NCBI GenBank assembly: GCA_009869945.1
Contig: WIXG01000020.1
Span: 310,001 to 374,000, forward strand
DNA length: 64,000 bases
Direction: 5' to 3'
From: Mesaphorura yosii
Taxonomy: Eukaryota > Arthropoda > Collembola > Poduromorpha > Tullbergiidae
Numbering within the stretch: the first letter of the stretch is position 1; every line of letters starts with the position of its first letter. The position numbers and the translations under genes are program-made. Positions 37,110 to 51,916 of the stretch are shown piece after piece. The notes beneath the pieces were generated by a model. That model did not search any database, was not told the origin of the DNA, and saw only the letters and a program-made list of their open reading frames with translations.

Positions 37110-39380
37110 ATGGCTAGTGGAGCTCATTCTCTTTCGTCTGGACTTCGTCGTTTTGCGTATTCTGCATCTTCATTTGCTTCGATGCTTCAGAAGTTGGCTT
37201 TGATCAAGGACAAGAATGGAATGCCTACGAATATTTTCTATCATTCATCAACCCGTGCAAGTGCGTATCAGTTAAAATCAGCAAATCAACATCAGATCTT
37301 CTCAAGTACTCTGTCAGGTGCTTTCAATTCTACGTTGGTTCATTTGCTTGGCTTAAATTCTGGACAGTCTGCTGTTAACCAAAGGTGAGTGAGGGATATT
37401 TTAAGCAGCAAATCGAATGATTTATGATCAATCAACTTATGTGACTAAAGACTAATTCCAGTTTATTTTCTGCTAGAAAACTTTTGGCTAGACGTGATTA
37501 TGGCACAAGGACTTTATCTGGGTTCAGTCGCAGTAGTTCCAGTAAGATTCTCCGAGTCAAAATCAGTGCCACTTAATGTATCACTTGCTAATATTATTTC
37601 ATTATTAGGCCAACTTCAACCGTATCTGGAAGTTGAGGAAGTTATTGCCAATATTCGAAAGCATGAGGAAGTTATGAACAAGAGGAAGATGGCTAAGAAA
37701 CCGGATCTTACTCAGCTGGCAGACATGTTTCAAAAGGCGAAAGATCTCAAGCTTGAAATGGACAGAATCATCAAAGCGAAGGACGAAAATGCTGCAGAAG
37801 TTAAAGAAATGTTGCAGAAGACGACATCAGACAATGCTTTCTCTGCAGAAATTCAAGCATTGAGAGAAAAAGGCCGTGACCTACGAGATGAAGTACGAAA
37901 GGCTACGATGAAGTTCCAGGAAGCCAACGATGCAGTAGTTGAAATGATTCTTGCTATTCCAAATCAACTGGATCCTGCGACTCCGCTGGAGGACTATCGA
38001 CAATTGCGTGACATTCCGGCCAAGGAGGGCGTCGAAAGATTCAAAATTCTAGCAGATTTCCCTTGGGAGTATATTTCTCGTAAGAAATAATCGTTTAAAT
38101 AATTTTAAACCATTTTAATTATACGTTTCACATGATGCTTTTACCTACATTGTACGACAAATTGAATGACTACAAACTATTATTTTCTGAGTCTAATATT
38201 TAAATTCACGTATGTACACAAATCCGGCTTTTATTGACTTTAGTGTTAACTTCCCTCTCTTTATTTTCCTAAAGATGTTGGGCCCAACGCCGGGTTTCTA
38301 CTTGGTCCTGGCGCAATGTTGGAACTTGAAATCGCTACAATTTGTCAGAAATTCCTGCTCGCTCAAGGATTTACTGAAACTGGCAACGTTGACTTCGTCA
38401 AACGCATTCTACTGGATGGGACTGGACTAGACCCGAAACAATTTCTCAAAGTGAGAGAGGTGAGCACAAAAGGAACCAATTCCATCGTAGCCGCCAATGT
38501 AATATGATGAATAGTTTTACCTACATTGACTGAAAATGATAATGATCTAAGATTACGACTGAATGTACTGAAGGGGCTTGGCCCCTTAATATGTGAATAG
38601 TGTCAAATCGTTAATATTTTTTTTATTTCTTATTCTATTTAGATGCATGCAAAGACTGGAGTACATCACGCAACTTATTTGGTCGGCGGAGCGACATTAC
38701 CAGCTTTCCTGGCCTTATTTGCTCAATCTGTTATTCAAAAAGCTGACGTTCTTCCTATTCGCTACTTTGTTATTGGGCGCAGTTACACCAAAAATGAAGA
38801 TAATATCCCTGTTCAAGATACTGTTGTCCAAGTCTTTGTGGCCTGCAAGGATCGCCAACAAGAAGAGAAGGAGTTTGCCAAGCTTCTACAAGTCATGGAA
38901 AAATTCTACTCCGAGGAAATTGGGATCAAGACTTCAAGCTGCCTGAGTCCCGCTCCTGAATTAGAAACCTACGAGAAGAAACGACTTCTTTTCTTCCAGG
39001 ATGAAGGTTCTAAAGTCGTTGGACGCCTGAGTACGACTGGAGATTATGTCAGCAAACGACTGCTCTGCTGCTACAGCGATCGTTCTATCTCAAAGTTTCT
39101 GCATTTGCTCACTGGACAGTTCTTTAATGTTACCGACTTTGTACGTCCAAAGATTCCATGCCTCCCAGATTGTGAGAAGACCGACGCTGAAAGCAAGACT
39201 GAAGCCGAAGCATTGTCCCTTACCACTAGAATCGTGTCTTCTGTTCCTTTCAATTGTGATGAGACTGATGCTTCTGTTGCTGAAAATCAGTCACTGATTG
39301 AAGATAAGATTTCTTCTGACCCATCCACGACTGAAGAGAACCCACAGACAAAAGATGAGCCACCAAGCAAGAAAGAATAG
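37110..39380 (+). CDS. SLIMP: seryl-tRNA synthetase-like mitochondrial protein (SLIMP type)
   Basis: Paralogue of mitochondrial seryl-tRNA synthetase that has lost aminoacylation. In insects SLIMP is an essential mitochondrial protein reported to pair with true SerRS2. Five exons: 37110..37384, 37477..37541, 37609..38079, 38275..38459 and 38643..39380 (1734 nt, 577 aa). The N-terminus is Ser/Arg-rich with few acids, as for mitochondrial import. A coiled-coil arm covers roughly 115-240 (KAKDLKLEMDRIIKAKDENA). The C-terminal half follows the class II core (GPNAGFLLGPGAMLELEI, VGGATLPAFLALFA, LPIRYFVIGRSY). I do not see the motif 2 FRxE loop or the motif 3 GxGxGxxR signature, which argues against a catalytic SerRS. 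The C-terminus is an acidic Glu/Asp/Thr-rich tail of about 70 residues. A diverged SerRS2 is the alternative. Confidence 0.8.
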
Positions 39381-39464
39381 GACTCCAATTTTCAATTTCA
39401 ACCCACATTTTGCGTTATTCTAAATTATTTGCGCAAAACTTCCAACTAGTAATTCAAGTAGTCA

Positions 39465-39470
39465 TTTATT
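39465..39470 (-). promoter_or_regulatory. polyadenylation signal of AFG2A
   Basis: TTTATT on the plus strand (AATAAA on minus), 121 nt past the AFG2A stop codon. It lies inside the presumed SLIMP 3'UTR. Confidence 0.5.
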
Positions 39471-39554
39471 AACGCAAACAAAACAAAATAATTTCCAAAA
39501 ATTGTATGAAGTAGGAAGTAGGTACAAGAATGGTGTATGCGTAAGAAAAAATGT

Positions 39555-39564
39555 AATAAATAAA
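39555..39564 (+). promoter_or_regulatory. overlapping polyadenylation signals of SLIMP
   Basis: Two overlapping AATAAA hexamers (39555-39560 and 39559-39564), about 175 nt after the SLIMP stop. They sit just before the stop codon of the convergent AFG2A gene. Confidence 0.5.
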
Positions 39565-39590
39565 AATGTTAATCAAAAATAATTGCTTGA

Positions 39591-42597
<3,007 letters not shown>

Positions 42598-43984
42598 CTT
42601 GAGGAATCTAAGGTTCAAATCATAACCAGAAGCTTTTTAAGCATCACTCATACCAATAATATCCCTCGCTATGCCATGCTTACCGAGTCAATCAGTCGAT
42701 TCGTCAGGTGTTCTTAATAATGAACATCAGAACAATTTTCAAGATATTCAACGAACTCGAGCACATGCAAGTGACAGATGCAATTTTTGAATTGGTACCT
42801 TTTGAATTCTGCAAGGATTTCGTTTATTAACAGAACAAAGTAAATCGAGGCTTTCCGCTCTGTTCGAGCTTTGTCTATGGGTTTTATCCGCCAGTGTCCA
42901 TGTCCATTGGCATTCTTATATCAAACGCCAAAGCGAAAGCATCATCAATTCTAAGAATTTCGGTTTAATTTTTTTCTAAAGAAGTTGTTCATTAAACTCT
43001 GATGGGATTTTGGCCATTCACAAATAACATTGGACAATGCATTCAATAAGATTCATGTTAGAACTCGAGAAGTTCGCCATTTTAAGGTTGGTGTGAAATC
43101 TTACTTCGCTGTTCAAGCAAAATTTTGCTTGGACCAGTTTTTCGGAGGGCAATTTCTTCGATGAATTCAATTTAAAACCACATTCCCCTTTCCCACAGCC
43201 AGACTCAAAAAATTCATCCAACCGTGCATAAGAGAGAAGTTTTTCTGCTGCAACCAAATATTAGCTTCGCGATTTATCACACACGCGTAGAACCTCAACC
43301 GAATTTTTGACTCTTTTAATTTCGCACCTTTTCCTTGTACAAGTCGTAAAATATTGCATTGATAGATACAGAAAAGACAATGGAGGTTCAGTTCGAGTTC
43401 GATCCACTTTCATATAATAAAAATAAACTGAACAGGAAATATGAATTAAATGAACATCTAAATATAACTGCGAACTATAATTTCAATTCGCATTTATGAA
43501 TCTCGCAATTGACTTTAGCGAATGAATTAGCTTGAGAGATTTGCATTCTAATTATGGACATGAAACGATGGAAGTGTTTTACTTTAGAAATGAAATAGAA
43601 AGGTAGAAATGAAAATTCAGAAATGCAGATGTCGAGGTAGGAATTGTACGAAAGATATTGTTAATATCGGGTTCAGATTATAAATTCATTTTATGAAGTA
43701 AATCTTAAGTGTTTGCTGCACCAAAGCTACCGTGGCTTATTACCAGCAAAATGGCGTTTGACAATCCCTTTCAGTTGGCAAGTAAGGTGTTTATTATCTC
43801 AAAGTAGCGTAGCTTGAATAAAGAAAATAATTTCAACGGCAAACTAATGACAGATTTCCGTTTGAGTATCAGGTCTAACTGTCAAAATAAATAAATACCA
43901 CACATTTTGTAGAAGTTCTCTGGAGCAGCATGCAACAATACATAGTTCCAGAGATTGACTTGGCCATTTAAGACTTGTCATACG
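42598..43984. other. intergenic between AFG2A and FAM151; one exon-like island
   Basis: AT-rich, no recognised protein. A minus-strand block at 43105-43247 is flanked by an acceptor (TTGGTTGCAG) and a GTAAGA donor and is open for 47 codons. It could be an AFG2A 5'UTR exon, because AFG2A has an acceptor 10 nt before its ATG. Confidence 0.4.
43105..43247 (-). other. candidate exon upstream of AFG2A
   Basis: Minus-strand interval with a good acceptor and a consensus GTAAGA donor. One frame reads EKLLSYARLDEFFESGCGKG and onward without a stop. Spliced to the AFG2A acceptor before 42607 this frame does not continue into AFG2A, so a 5'UTR exon is the simplest explanation. Confidence 0.3.
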
Positions 43985-45367
43985 TTAATGGATTAGAGCA
44001 ACTGTCAGAAGTAGGAAAGTCAGAAGGGACGCTGAAACCCAAGTGGACGAAGAGTACTCTCCACCTCGACCATGAAGCTCGTCGTACGTAGGATCAGGCA
44101 CCACTTTAGGTCCAGTCTTCAGATTAAACGGTAAATCAATATACGTTTTGGTCTTCCCAAAGTTGTCAATTAATCTCTCAAGTTTGAGCTTATCAAGTGG
44201 GTCGTCAATTGGTGACCAAAGGGTGAGAGTACATTGAGGACACTCGACATTGAGCTGGACCAAAATGTCTTGCGACTGTGCGGCTATTCCCGCACGAACT
44301 GGAAGCGTAATCCGTGCATGTGCATCCAAGAGGTCGAACAGGTCAATCAGTTGGATCAGTTCGTCCAAATGTTGCTGCGTGTATTGGCCTTCACTAATTG
44401 TCCTGGGATGTGGGTCTATTGAGTCTATCAATAATAAAATTCACAAATCTCCGTGAAGTTCTGCGCTGGGATTTAAATTGAATGTATAATTCACCTTTAA
44501 AACTGTCTCTTCCAAATCGTGTAGTCCAGCCCAAAGACAAGGTCGCTTCTTTCAAATACTTTTGGCATTCGGCAATGAATTGCTCGGCAGGCAGAGGCGT
44601 TTTCGTGGAATTCACAGGTCCCTGAAGAATGTCCGCGTTGAGCCAGACAGGAAATGTCAGGTTTGCCTCTTGCTGCTGCAGGAACTTTAAGACGGGCACC
44701 ACAGCTTCGAATTCCTTGAAGTCAAGCTTGATGCCTTTCCGTTTTCCATGCACACGGCTTGCATGAATCACGTCCGCAATGAATTCTTGGGCAGTCAAGT
44801 CTGAGTCTGAGGCTGGAGGGTGTGCCATTATCGGCACGGCCACGTCAGATTCAGGTTTCGTCCCCATCAAAATGTCTGCCTCAATCATCATCGTGCCATC
44901 TACAGAAATCATGCAAAACGTCCGTTCAATTCATTATTGATATTTGTTCCAATGCCTGCCACGGATCCACGGATCTTAAAACTCACCATTCAATGCAGTA
45001 TGCAGCAGCGTTTTAGAGTTTGTTGCATGAGACCAAACAACTCGGCCCAAGTCGTCTCGTACTTGTGGGAAGAAATCTGATACATCTGGAATCTTGCCCT
45101 CGGAGCTCCTCGCCATCAACGTAGATAGCAGACAAATCACTGGAGAGGAATGAAAGTATTATTTACCGACACAATATGTAGTCTTAACTGAATTTTATCC
45201 CACGCTTCAAGGAATCCAACGAGAGTATTGGTTCTAGAACCGAATGCAGCTAACGAGGAAAGGACTTTTCGGATTCCCGATTATTATTTCATTGTTTCCA
45301 GAGCTGGAATTCAGTTCAGTCTTGACGCGTTCAAGTCACGCTTACCGTGAATAATCTTTGGACCCAT
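43985..45367 (-). CDS. FAM151: FAM151 / menorin family secreted or anchored protein
   Basis: Member of the FAM151 (DUF2181) family. C. elegans MNR-1/menorin is a skin-derived cue for sensory dendrite branching. Four exons: complement of 45346..45367, 44987..45139, 44495..44899 and 43985..44424 (1020 nt, 339 aa). A 22-nt first exon starts a signal peptide MGPKIIHVICLLSTLMA. Family motifs follow: VVWSHATNSKTLL, MMIEADILMG, PIMAHPPASDSD, GIKLDFKEFEAV and PVWLNADILQGP. The fold is related to the PLC/GDPD phosphodiesterase barrel, and H, E and D residues are retained in the W-x-H-x2-N-S and I-E-A-D motifs. The C-terminus is a hydrophobic segment (WVSASLLTFLLLTVALIH) directly before the stop, preceded by Gly/Ser-rich sequence, so a GPI-anchor signal or C-terminal membrane segment is likely. 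The second exon is in phase with the 22-nt exon, which supports the start. Confidence 0.88.
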
Positions 45368-48300
45368 CTTATTTTGATTTCCGATTATCAACGGAACGAC
45401 GCAAGAGAGACGACCGTGTCGACTCAGCTTTCTCTAGTTGGCCATTGATGACCACCAAAGCAGGCACAAGAAAATTGAAAAACTGAAGAGCTCACAGCAA
45501 AATCCTCTATTCCAATGTCAGCAGAAAATTCACCTTCGTTTAAGATTGCTGCAATCTGCATGGAATACATAACTGCATTAGTTTAGTCTTATATTCCTGG
45601 AATAAAGAACTAATTGGGCGAATTGGGTAAAAGTACCAAATTGACAATTGCGTTGTAAGAGTACCGCAGCGAGCAAGTAAACGAGGAAAACCAAGCTTGG
45701 TTTGGGTTTCAACGCGGTTTGTAACTGTGTCGATTTTACAATTAATTACACAATTTTCCAAATGCGCAATGATATCCCAGGGTATCCAGCACAACATTCA
45801 ACATTGTGGAAATACGAGTATGGAGGCGTCAGTTCGAGGTTCAACTGCACCACAGCAAATGCACAGGTGCACATGTCTTGAACTCTTTTACCCCATTTTG
45901 GGATCTTTGCGTCAATCACGAGCTACGACACCAAAGACGATGATATCAATATTATCATTTGCCAATGTCCGCAATGACTGGGGTCAACAGAGAGCTTCCA
46001 AGCTGTGCAATGCGTTGGTTTTTGATTTACTTTGAACTCAACTCTGCATTTTCGTGTTTTGATGATCAAAACACACATCAATTGACGGTAAACCAGGCAG
46101 ATAGTCCATAAGTTCACATTTCCTTTTGCGACCAATATTATTAACCATAATCAGTGCAAACATTGCACATTGCCTTTCAGCTCAGAGTTCGATATAAAGT
46201 GCAGATGCCCTTAAAATTTTTACACACTTGAATGAGTACAAAACTAAAAACACGAGAAGTAGCCTCAATCAGCATGATACGAGACAGGCTACGATTACGA
46301 TTGACGGTTGATGTTGAAAGGTTGAGCTGAGACCATGACGCCATCCCCAACAGTGGTATCTTTGTACTCGAGTCGCTCGAGTCTCGAGTGTACCTTATGC
46401 ACACAATTTTCACTTCCAGGTTCACGTCCAGCCTATGGCTATCAGCCTTGCGTCTGGCGCGTGCTGGACATCGATGGAAAACGTGCCAAAACCTACCGCT
46501 AATTATTAAACACGACTGCTCGCCAATTCTAACAATAAAATCTGGGCAGCACGCAAAAGGAATTGGAAGAACTTCGTAAACGCATGTATGCCAGTTCAAG
46601 AACGAAAGCGCGTGAGTGGCAATACAATGCTCAGATCGAGATCCATATCCATTGATTGACAAACAAAGCGGTCATAAATTAATGCTCCAGTTAAAAGAGA
46701 TTAAACAATACCCGTTTCTTTGAAACTTCAACTTCAATGGTCTCTATTTTTCAATTCACGTGTGCTCACGCGCACAGGCTCGCACGCTCGAATTTGCGTC
46801 CACGCAGGGGTTACACGTAAAAGATTTTATTTATAAAAATATATTTACCTCTGATTTCTTGTTGCTGATGCTTAGAGAAAATTCATTCTTGGTTAACGCA
46901 GTTTTGAATGCACTGAATGAAGTATAAAAGAACGTCTCACTGAGCTCGGACCGTGCACACAAACCGTCAAATGTTGTCTGGCAAGCAGCAGCAACCACTC
47001 TTTGATGTTTCTGCTTGCATGAAACACTGATACGTGATACCTCGATATGCTGGAGATATTAATGAGAAGTCAATTTGAGATAAAAAGCTACATTTGTGGC
47101 ACAACTGCAGGACGGACACGACGTGATCTAAAGCCATTCATGAGACGGCATTAATGCACAATGCAGAGTGTCAGTTGCAGCAGCCACTGCTGTATGCATG
47201 CGTGATCTCAAATTGTTTTCGTATCCCTAATCATTAATCAATTAGGACTTGTTAGTCGGTCTCAATTTAGAATTACATTTTTCACTCTTTGCATAATTTG
47301 ATTGTCAACCTGTCAGGCTTGTCTCACACCACCGTTAATTTATGCCTGAGACTACACAGTTTACTCAATTCACAGTAGTGAACGTGCTCAAAATCAGAGA
47401 AGCCGAACCTCCCCTTCACAGCACATACTTCACGACACAATGAGACACATTCAAGAGACAAAGATCAGAAAGGTGAACTCAAGTACCTTCTTTCCCATTC
47501 CGTTAATTTCTCATTAAGAAAAATGTCTAACCCCGTTGCAAGGGATGAAGAGTCTATTTCAATCCTCTGGAGAAAGTGCACTTAATGAAGGCGTATACCA
47601 CAGCCAGACGCACGCACACGCGAGACACAGCAAACACTTTACTGCCACATATGCACCTGTATCAATTTACTCAGCGTGACTGAGGATTTCTGCCTAACCT
47701 TCAAAACAATTATTGGCAATTCAATACAGTATGAAGCCCGCAGCGTGATGCCCCTTCAAACGTCAGAAGTTCAACGGACATAAATAGAAAAACAGCTCCG
47801 AGCCAGTTTTGAAGCAACCTTTCCTGCCCTGCCCGGTGTAGAAATTACGTTCAATTGCACTGAGTGAGTTGTGTCTCGTGCGTGTGTGACTGGAATCATA
47901 ATTACACTCCAAGTGAAATGCTCGCGTGTGAAAAGTGTGGATAAACAGATCGAAGATTGTGTGGCTTGGCCAAAGCCGAAGCCTAGCATCGCAGCGTTTG
48001 AGTATCTGTGTATCCTGCGTAAGATGCTACCCGATGCTGTAACGAGGCGTCGAAGGGCAATGGTCAATGCCAAAAGAATGAAGCAAAAAAACGCGACCAC
48101 TATCAAGAAAAGCCATCACCACCGATGTACAAATCTATGATATTTTTATTACGAAATAAGTTATTTTGCGTTGATTCAGTTTGCGTGATTATTTGTGGAC
48201 ATTGTTGATTTTGAATGCAGTAAATGAGTAGTCATTTTACAACCCTCCTCAACCAACCGTTGCATGTCGCATCACACATTACACATGTAATGTGTAAGGT

Positions 48301-48633
48301 ACTTTTTGTACTATCATTTATCGTATTTTGGGAGCAACTTGCTTGAATCCTTGGTAAAAATTAACTAATACAAAATGAGTACATGTACGCATATATCAGT
48401 AAAATATTCCGGATCTTAGCTCTCGGTTTCCCTGTCTTGATCCAAAAACACAATTGTTCGAAAATAGCAAAACTAAAATTACGCACACATCGCACAATCA
48501 ATTCTAAAGTCATTCCTATCTCTCCTTACCATATTCACAATGAAAAATTACTGGAATTGAACGGAATGACATTTCTTAGTCTAGACCTTAATTATAGCAG
48601 TTGAACAAAATTACAGCTATGCGGAGTTATTCT
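45368..48633. other. region without recognised gene
   Basis: About 3.3 kb between FAM151 and the FANCE-like gene. The longest open frame (minus, 46177-46662, 161 codons) has low-complexity composition, no splice context and no resemblance to a known family. A CTCGAG-rich quasi-palindrome lies near 46365-46395, and a 9-bp-arm hairpin (ACACATTAC/GTAATGTGT) near 48277-48298. Confidence 0.4.
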
Positions 48634-49963
48634 TCACATTGAATCCGTCTCCATTGGCTCCGACGTGGAAACACGACGAGCCCTGGACGACAAGAGCTTA
48701 GCAGTTGAGACTTTCAGCAGTGTGCAATTTTGATCGTTTACAGACTCCAGGAACTTGATTTCGTGCTCCTTAAAATTGTGAATATATTTTTTAACTACGT
48801 AATTAAAGAGTGAGGCTATGTGGATGTCCTGAGGTTGGCATCGTACTGCCTCGCGTAGTATGTGTAGGAACTTTGAACCAGCCTGCTCCGTGAAGTACTC
48901 GGGTTCGTTATTAAGTAGAATGAGAAGATTTGACGTTAATGCATCACTCAGTCGCACATCGGCTGCGTACAACCAGTCAATAGTCATCCTAAACGCAAAG
49001 GAGTACGCATGTTGTAGTCTAATCGCACGAATGTATTGACAAACACCACTTTCACTGATTCATTACCTTAATAATCCCTGAGTGGGAACTCCATCAAGCA
49101 GCGGTTTCGGCAGAGGTATCTGCATTTGCATGAACGGAAATAAAACATTTTCCACCACCACGTCGTGATCAATGGCTAGTAGTTTCTGGTACGAGGGTAA
49201 TACTGATCTGAGGTGTTCTACCTGTTCCATCAGCTAAATATTCAATAAAATGATTTGATTACTAGACGTCGAGATTGCACAAATAAATTAAAATAAACAT
49301 CAGGAGGCAAGGCTGTCTTACCTTTGGCAAAATGCACAGTCGAGCCAAGCTTGCGAATTTGCGCCGTTTTACAGTTTGCAACTCGCCTTCAGCATTTTTT
49401 GCCCAAGCCGTAGTAATCAAAACTGACACTGAGTTAAGTGACATTTTCGGGTGGGATACCAGTAAAGCGTGGAATGTTTCGTCTGATAAATCCAAAATTT
49501 CAAGACACAGAGTACTTGTAAGCTCTTTCTTCGATTCCACGATCGCTTCAGCTCGTTTGATGATATGTTCTTCGCGACGAAGTGCCTCCTTCCGGTTCCA
49601 CTCTTCGTCAAATGTCAGACTTTTCCTCGCCAGACGTTCTCGAAGTCCGAGTCTATGAAAATGCTTATTTACGAGTAGAGTTGGGGATTTCTCCTTTTTG
49701 TATTGCGTCAGAATTTGATCTTCCTTTCCAGGAGTCTGTTTAATTTGCTGCAGAAGTTTGTTGCTAGCTGTTGCAGTAGAAGATGATGGACCAATCATTT
49801 TCGGTTTCTTAGCTGCTGGTTGTTTATCGAATGAAGGCGATTTCGGAGAAGATGGTCTCGGTCTGAACACATTATCTTCGTCCCATGATGTCCTCCCGAC
49901 CAAGCCAACCAGCTCGGTCATGGAGTGCGACATTGTCTTGAATTTCTTATTGACTGGAATCAT
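48634..49963 (-). CDS. FANCE: Fanconi anemia group E (FANCE)-like protein
   Basis: FANCE links the FA core complex to FANCD2 in interstrand crosslink repair. Three clear exons: complement of 49322..49963, 49067..49233 and 48634..48988 (1164 nt, 387 aa from the ATG at 49963). The N-terminal part is basic and disordered (SFDKQPAAKKPKM). The C-terminal 200 residues are helical repeats that I can align with human FANCE: PKMSLNSVSVLITTAW with PDLSLSNATVLTRSLF, and VKKYIHNFKEHEIKFLESVN with [20 protein letters not shown], followed by TLLKVSTAKLL. The tail is TSEPMETDSM. The match rests on recall without a search. The true start may be further upstream: three more coding exons lie at 50044-50944, but the canonical splice into this exon shifts the frame. 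Confidence 0.6.
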
Positions 49964-50043
49964 AACACCCAAATACCTGCGACCAAAGCATAAGAATTAG
50001 CATTATTTGCTTCGTGTGAGTATGCAGTAATCAAAAAACGTAC

Positions 50044-50944
50044 CTGGTTGGGTTTAGAGATCATAAGAATAGAATATCCCTGTTCAGATCCAATTAAAGC
50101 ACCAAAGTCGTGTTGTTTGCAATCACAACACATTACGAATTGACATCGGCGTGTGGCCGCCGCAGCCTGATTAAGGGCACGTATTAACGGCAAAGGACTA
50201 GTGACAGTTGCTTCATCAATTTCGAGACTCCAAATTCTAATATCTGTAATGAAGGGAAACAAATTGGTTTTGTTACACAACCAAACAACAAACAACTCAA
50301 AGTCTCGACCGACGCGTAGTTTGCCACAAACTATAAATACGAAGCGGGCACGGGGCGTGCGTAGTTGCGTATTCATTCATATATTCATCTGCACGAGTGG
50401 CTACATGCCCATGACCTATATACACTACAACTCCTGCTCGTCATTGACCTTTGAAAATAAATCATCACGCGTTGCTTATCACTTAAATATTTTGATTTGT
50501 ATTTGTGATTTTATCCTTCGTGCGGAGGACCCTTCAATTGTTTTTTGTTAACTTGGAACTTACCAGTGCTTGAGATTTGTCTTGTTGGAAGTCGCACGTT
50601 CGTCAGTTTCTTGTTCTCCTCCCGTGCCTGTTTCACTAACCTAATGGCATTAGCGCATAATTTTGTATCCAACCTCTGACTACGATATAAGTGGTCCTAC
50701 TAATGGGAAACCACCAAAAAAATGCACTGATTTCAATGAATCCTAAGCACTATTTCACATTGCAATACTTTTCAACACATTTTACGTAAAGAATCCAGGG
50801 TCTCGATTACAAAGTGTTGATAAAAGGATATGTTGCAAGATATGTCAACAATACCTCGTACAGCAGCCAATTAATGGACCCTTGGCTTAAATTTAATTTT
50901 ACAATTAAACCCTGAGAGCGAAGAGCGTGTCTGGGGCCTTCAGA
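50044..50944 (-). CDS. upstream coding exons, unassigned (possibly N-terminus of the FANCE-like gene)
   Basis: Three consecutive exons: complement of 50855..50944, 50564..50675 and 50044..50243. Phases agree and splice sites are good (CTACACAG acceptor, GTATTG, GTAAGT and GTACGT donors). Together they encode about 134 residues, including VKLNLSQGSINWLLYE, RLDTKLCANAIRLVKQ, REENKKLTNVRLPT, DIRIWSLEIDEATV and GALIGSEQGYSILMISKPNQ. I do not recognise the family. No start codon is identified, so a further 5' exon is missing. The last donor joined to the best acceptor (before 49979) stops after nine codons. Joining to a poorer AATAAG acceptor before 49945 stays in frame with the FANCE-like exons. 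So this is either the N-terminus of that gene or a separate short gene. Confidence 0.5.
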
Positions 50945-51916
50945 CTGTGTAGAACGGAATAGAACAGTGAGAAAAGTAAAAATAGAACGGCCACAGGCCA
51001 CAACAAACAACATAGCGAACATAGCAAGATAGCACAGCACAACAGTTGGTCACGTAGGAATTGTACACGGTGCGTGCAAAACTCAAAAAGGTGGGAATTC
51101 CACAGAATAGAATGAATCAGTACAAGTGAATGACACATGAGCGGGTAGTGCATAAAAAATATCTTGCTTGGGGGTGCCCTGCAACGAGTGAAGACTGCTT
51201 TGGTTAAAGTAAATACGAATTTATATATGCACGGCCCAGAAGAGCACACTTACAAGAATGAACGTCATCAAAGCCGCGTGCCGATTGCAAATTGTATATT
51301 GCTGATTAATTTCACCGATGAAATGATAAGCTCGATGGCACGTGTGTGCCCGATTGCAGATTGTTGAAGCCTTTTCATGAATTCACTGGCCCTTGGCTTA
51401 AGCGAGGCGAGAGGCACCGGTTTTCCCGATGAAAGCTCTTGCTGAGCGAAACCATAAATATGTGGTTAAAACGTAGACCGGCGATAAAAAAAATCACCGA
51501 CCACACCGCACGCCAAATAAAAAGGCTACCGTGGCTGTGGGTCCAGAATTTTAGTTACATTGGTCCTACTGGTTGAGACATGAATGTCCGGAATCCGAAT
51601 CACCTGATTTGCGATATTGCGAGATAAGGTTTTTGCTTTACCGTCCCGCCGGTCTGAACAAAGTGCCGCCAACTCAAGCGCACAAGGCATGATGATGCAT
51701 GCGGAACGTGGACATTGGGTGAGATGAGTGCAACATGAAGCATTCACCATTTGAAATCGCACATAATTTTGTAAATATTGTTAAACGTAACCATTCCAGA
51801 CGACCTTATTGCGGAGCAGATTAGCAAAATTACGTCGTTGCTTATTACTGATGTAAGTTTCGGACAACCACGCAACCTGACTACGAGGAAAGTGAGCAGA
51901 TAAGATTAATCGTGGG
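50945..51916. other. spacer between the minus-strand FANCE locus and the plus-strand gene
   Basis: Should contain the 5' end of the minus-strand transcript and the promoter of the gene starting at 51917 (divergent arrangement). Open frames here are Cys/Leu/Phe-rich and look like chance. Nothing else recognised. Confidence 0.4.

Noticed and set aside
46177-46662. 161-codon open frame on the minus strand
   Set aside because: Irregular composition rich in Ser/Cys/Arg, no domain recognised, no neighbouring exons. Probably chance.
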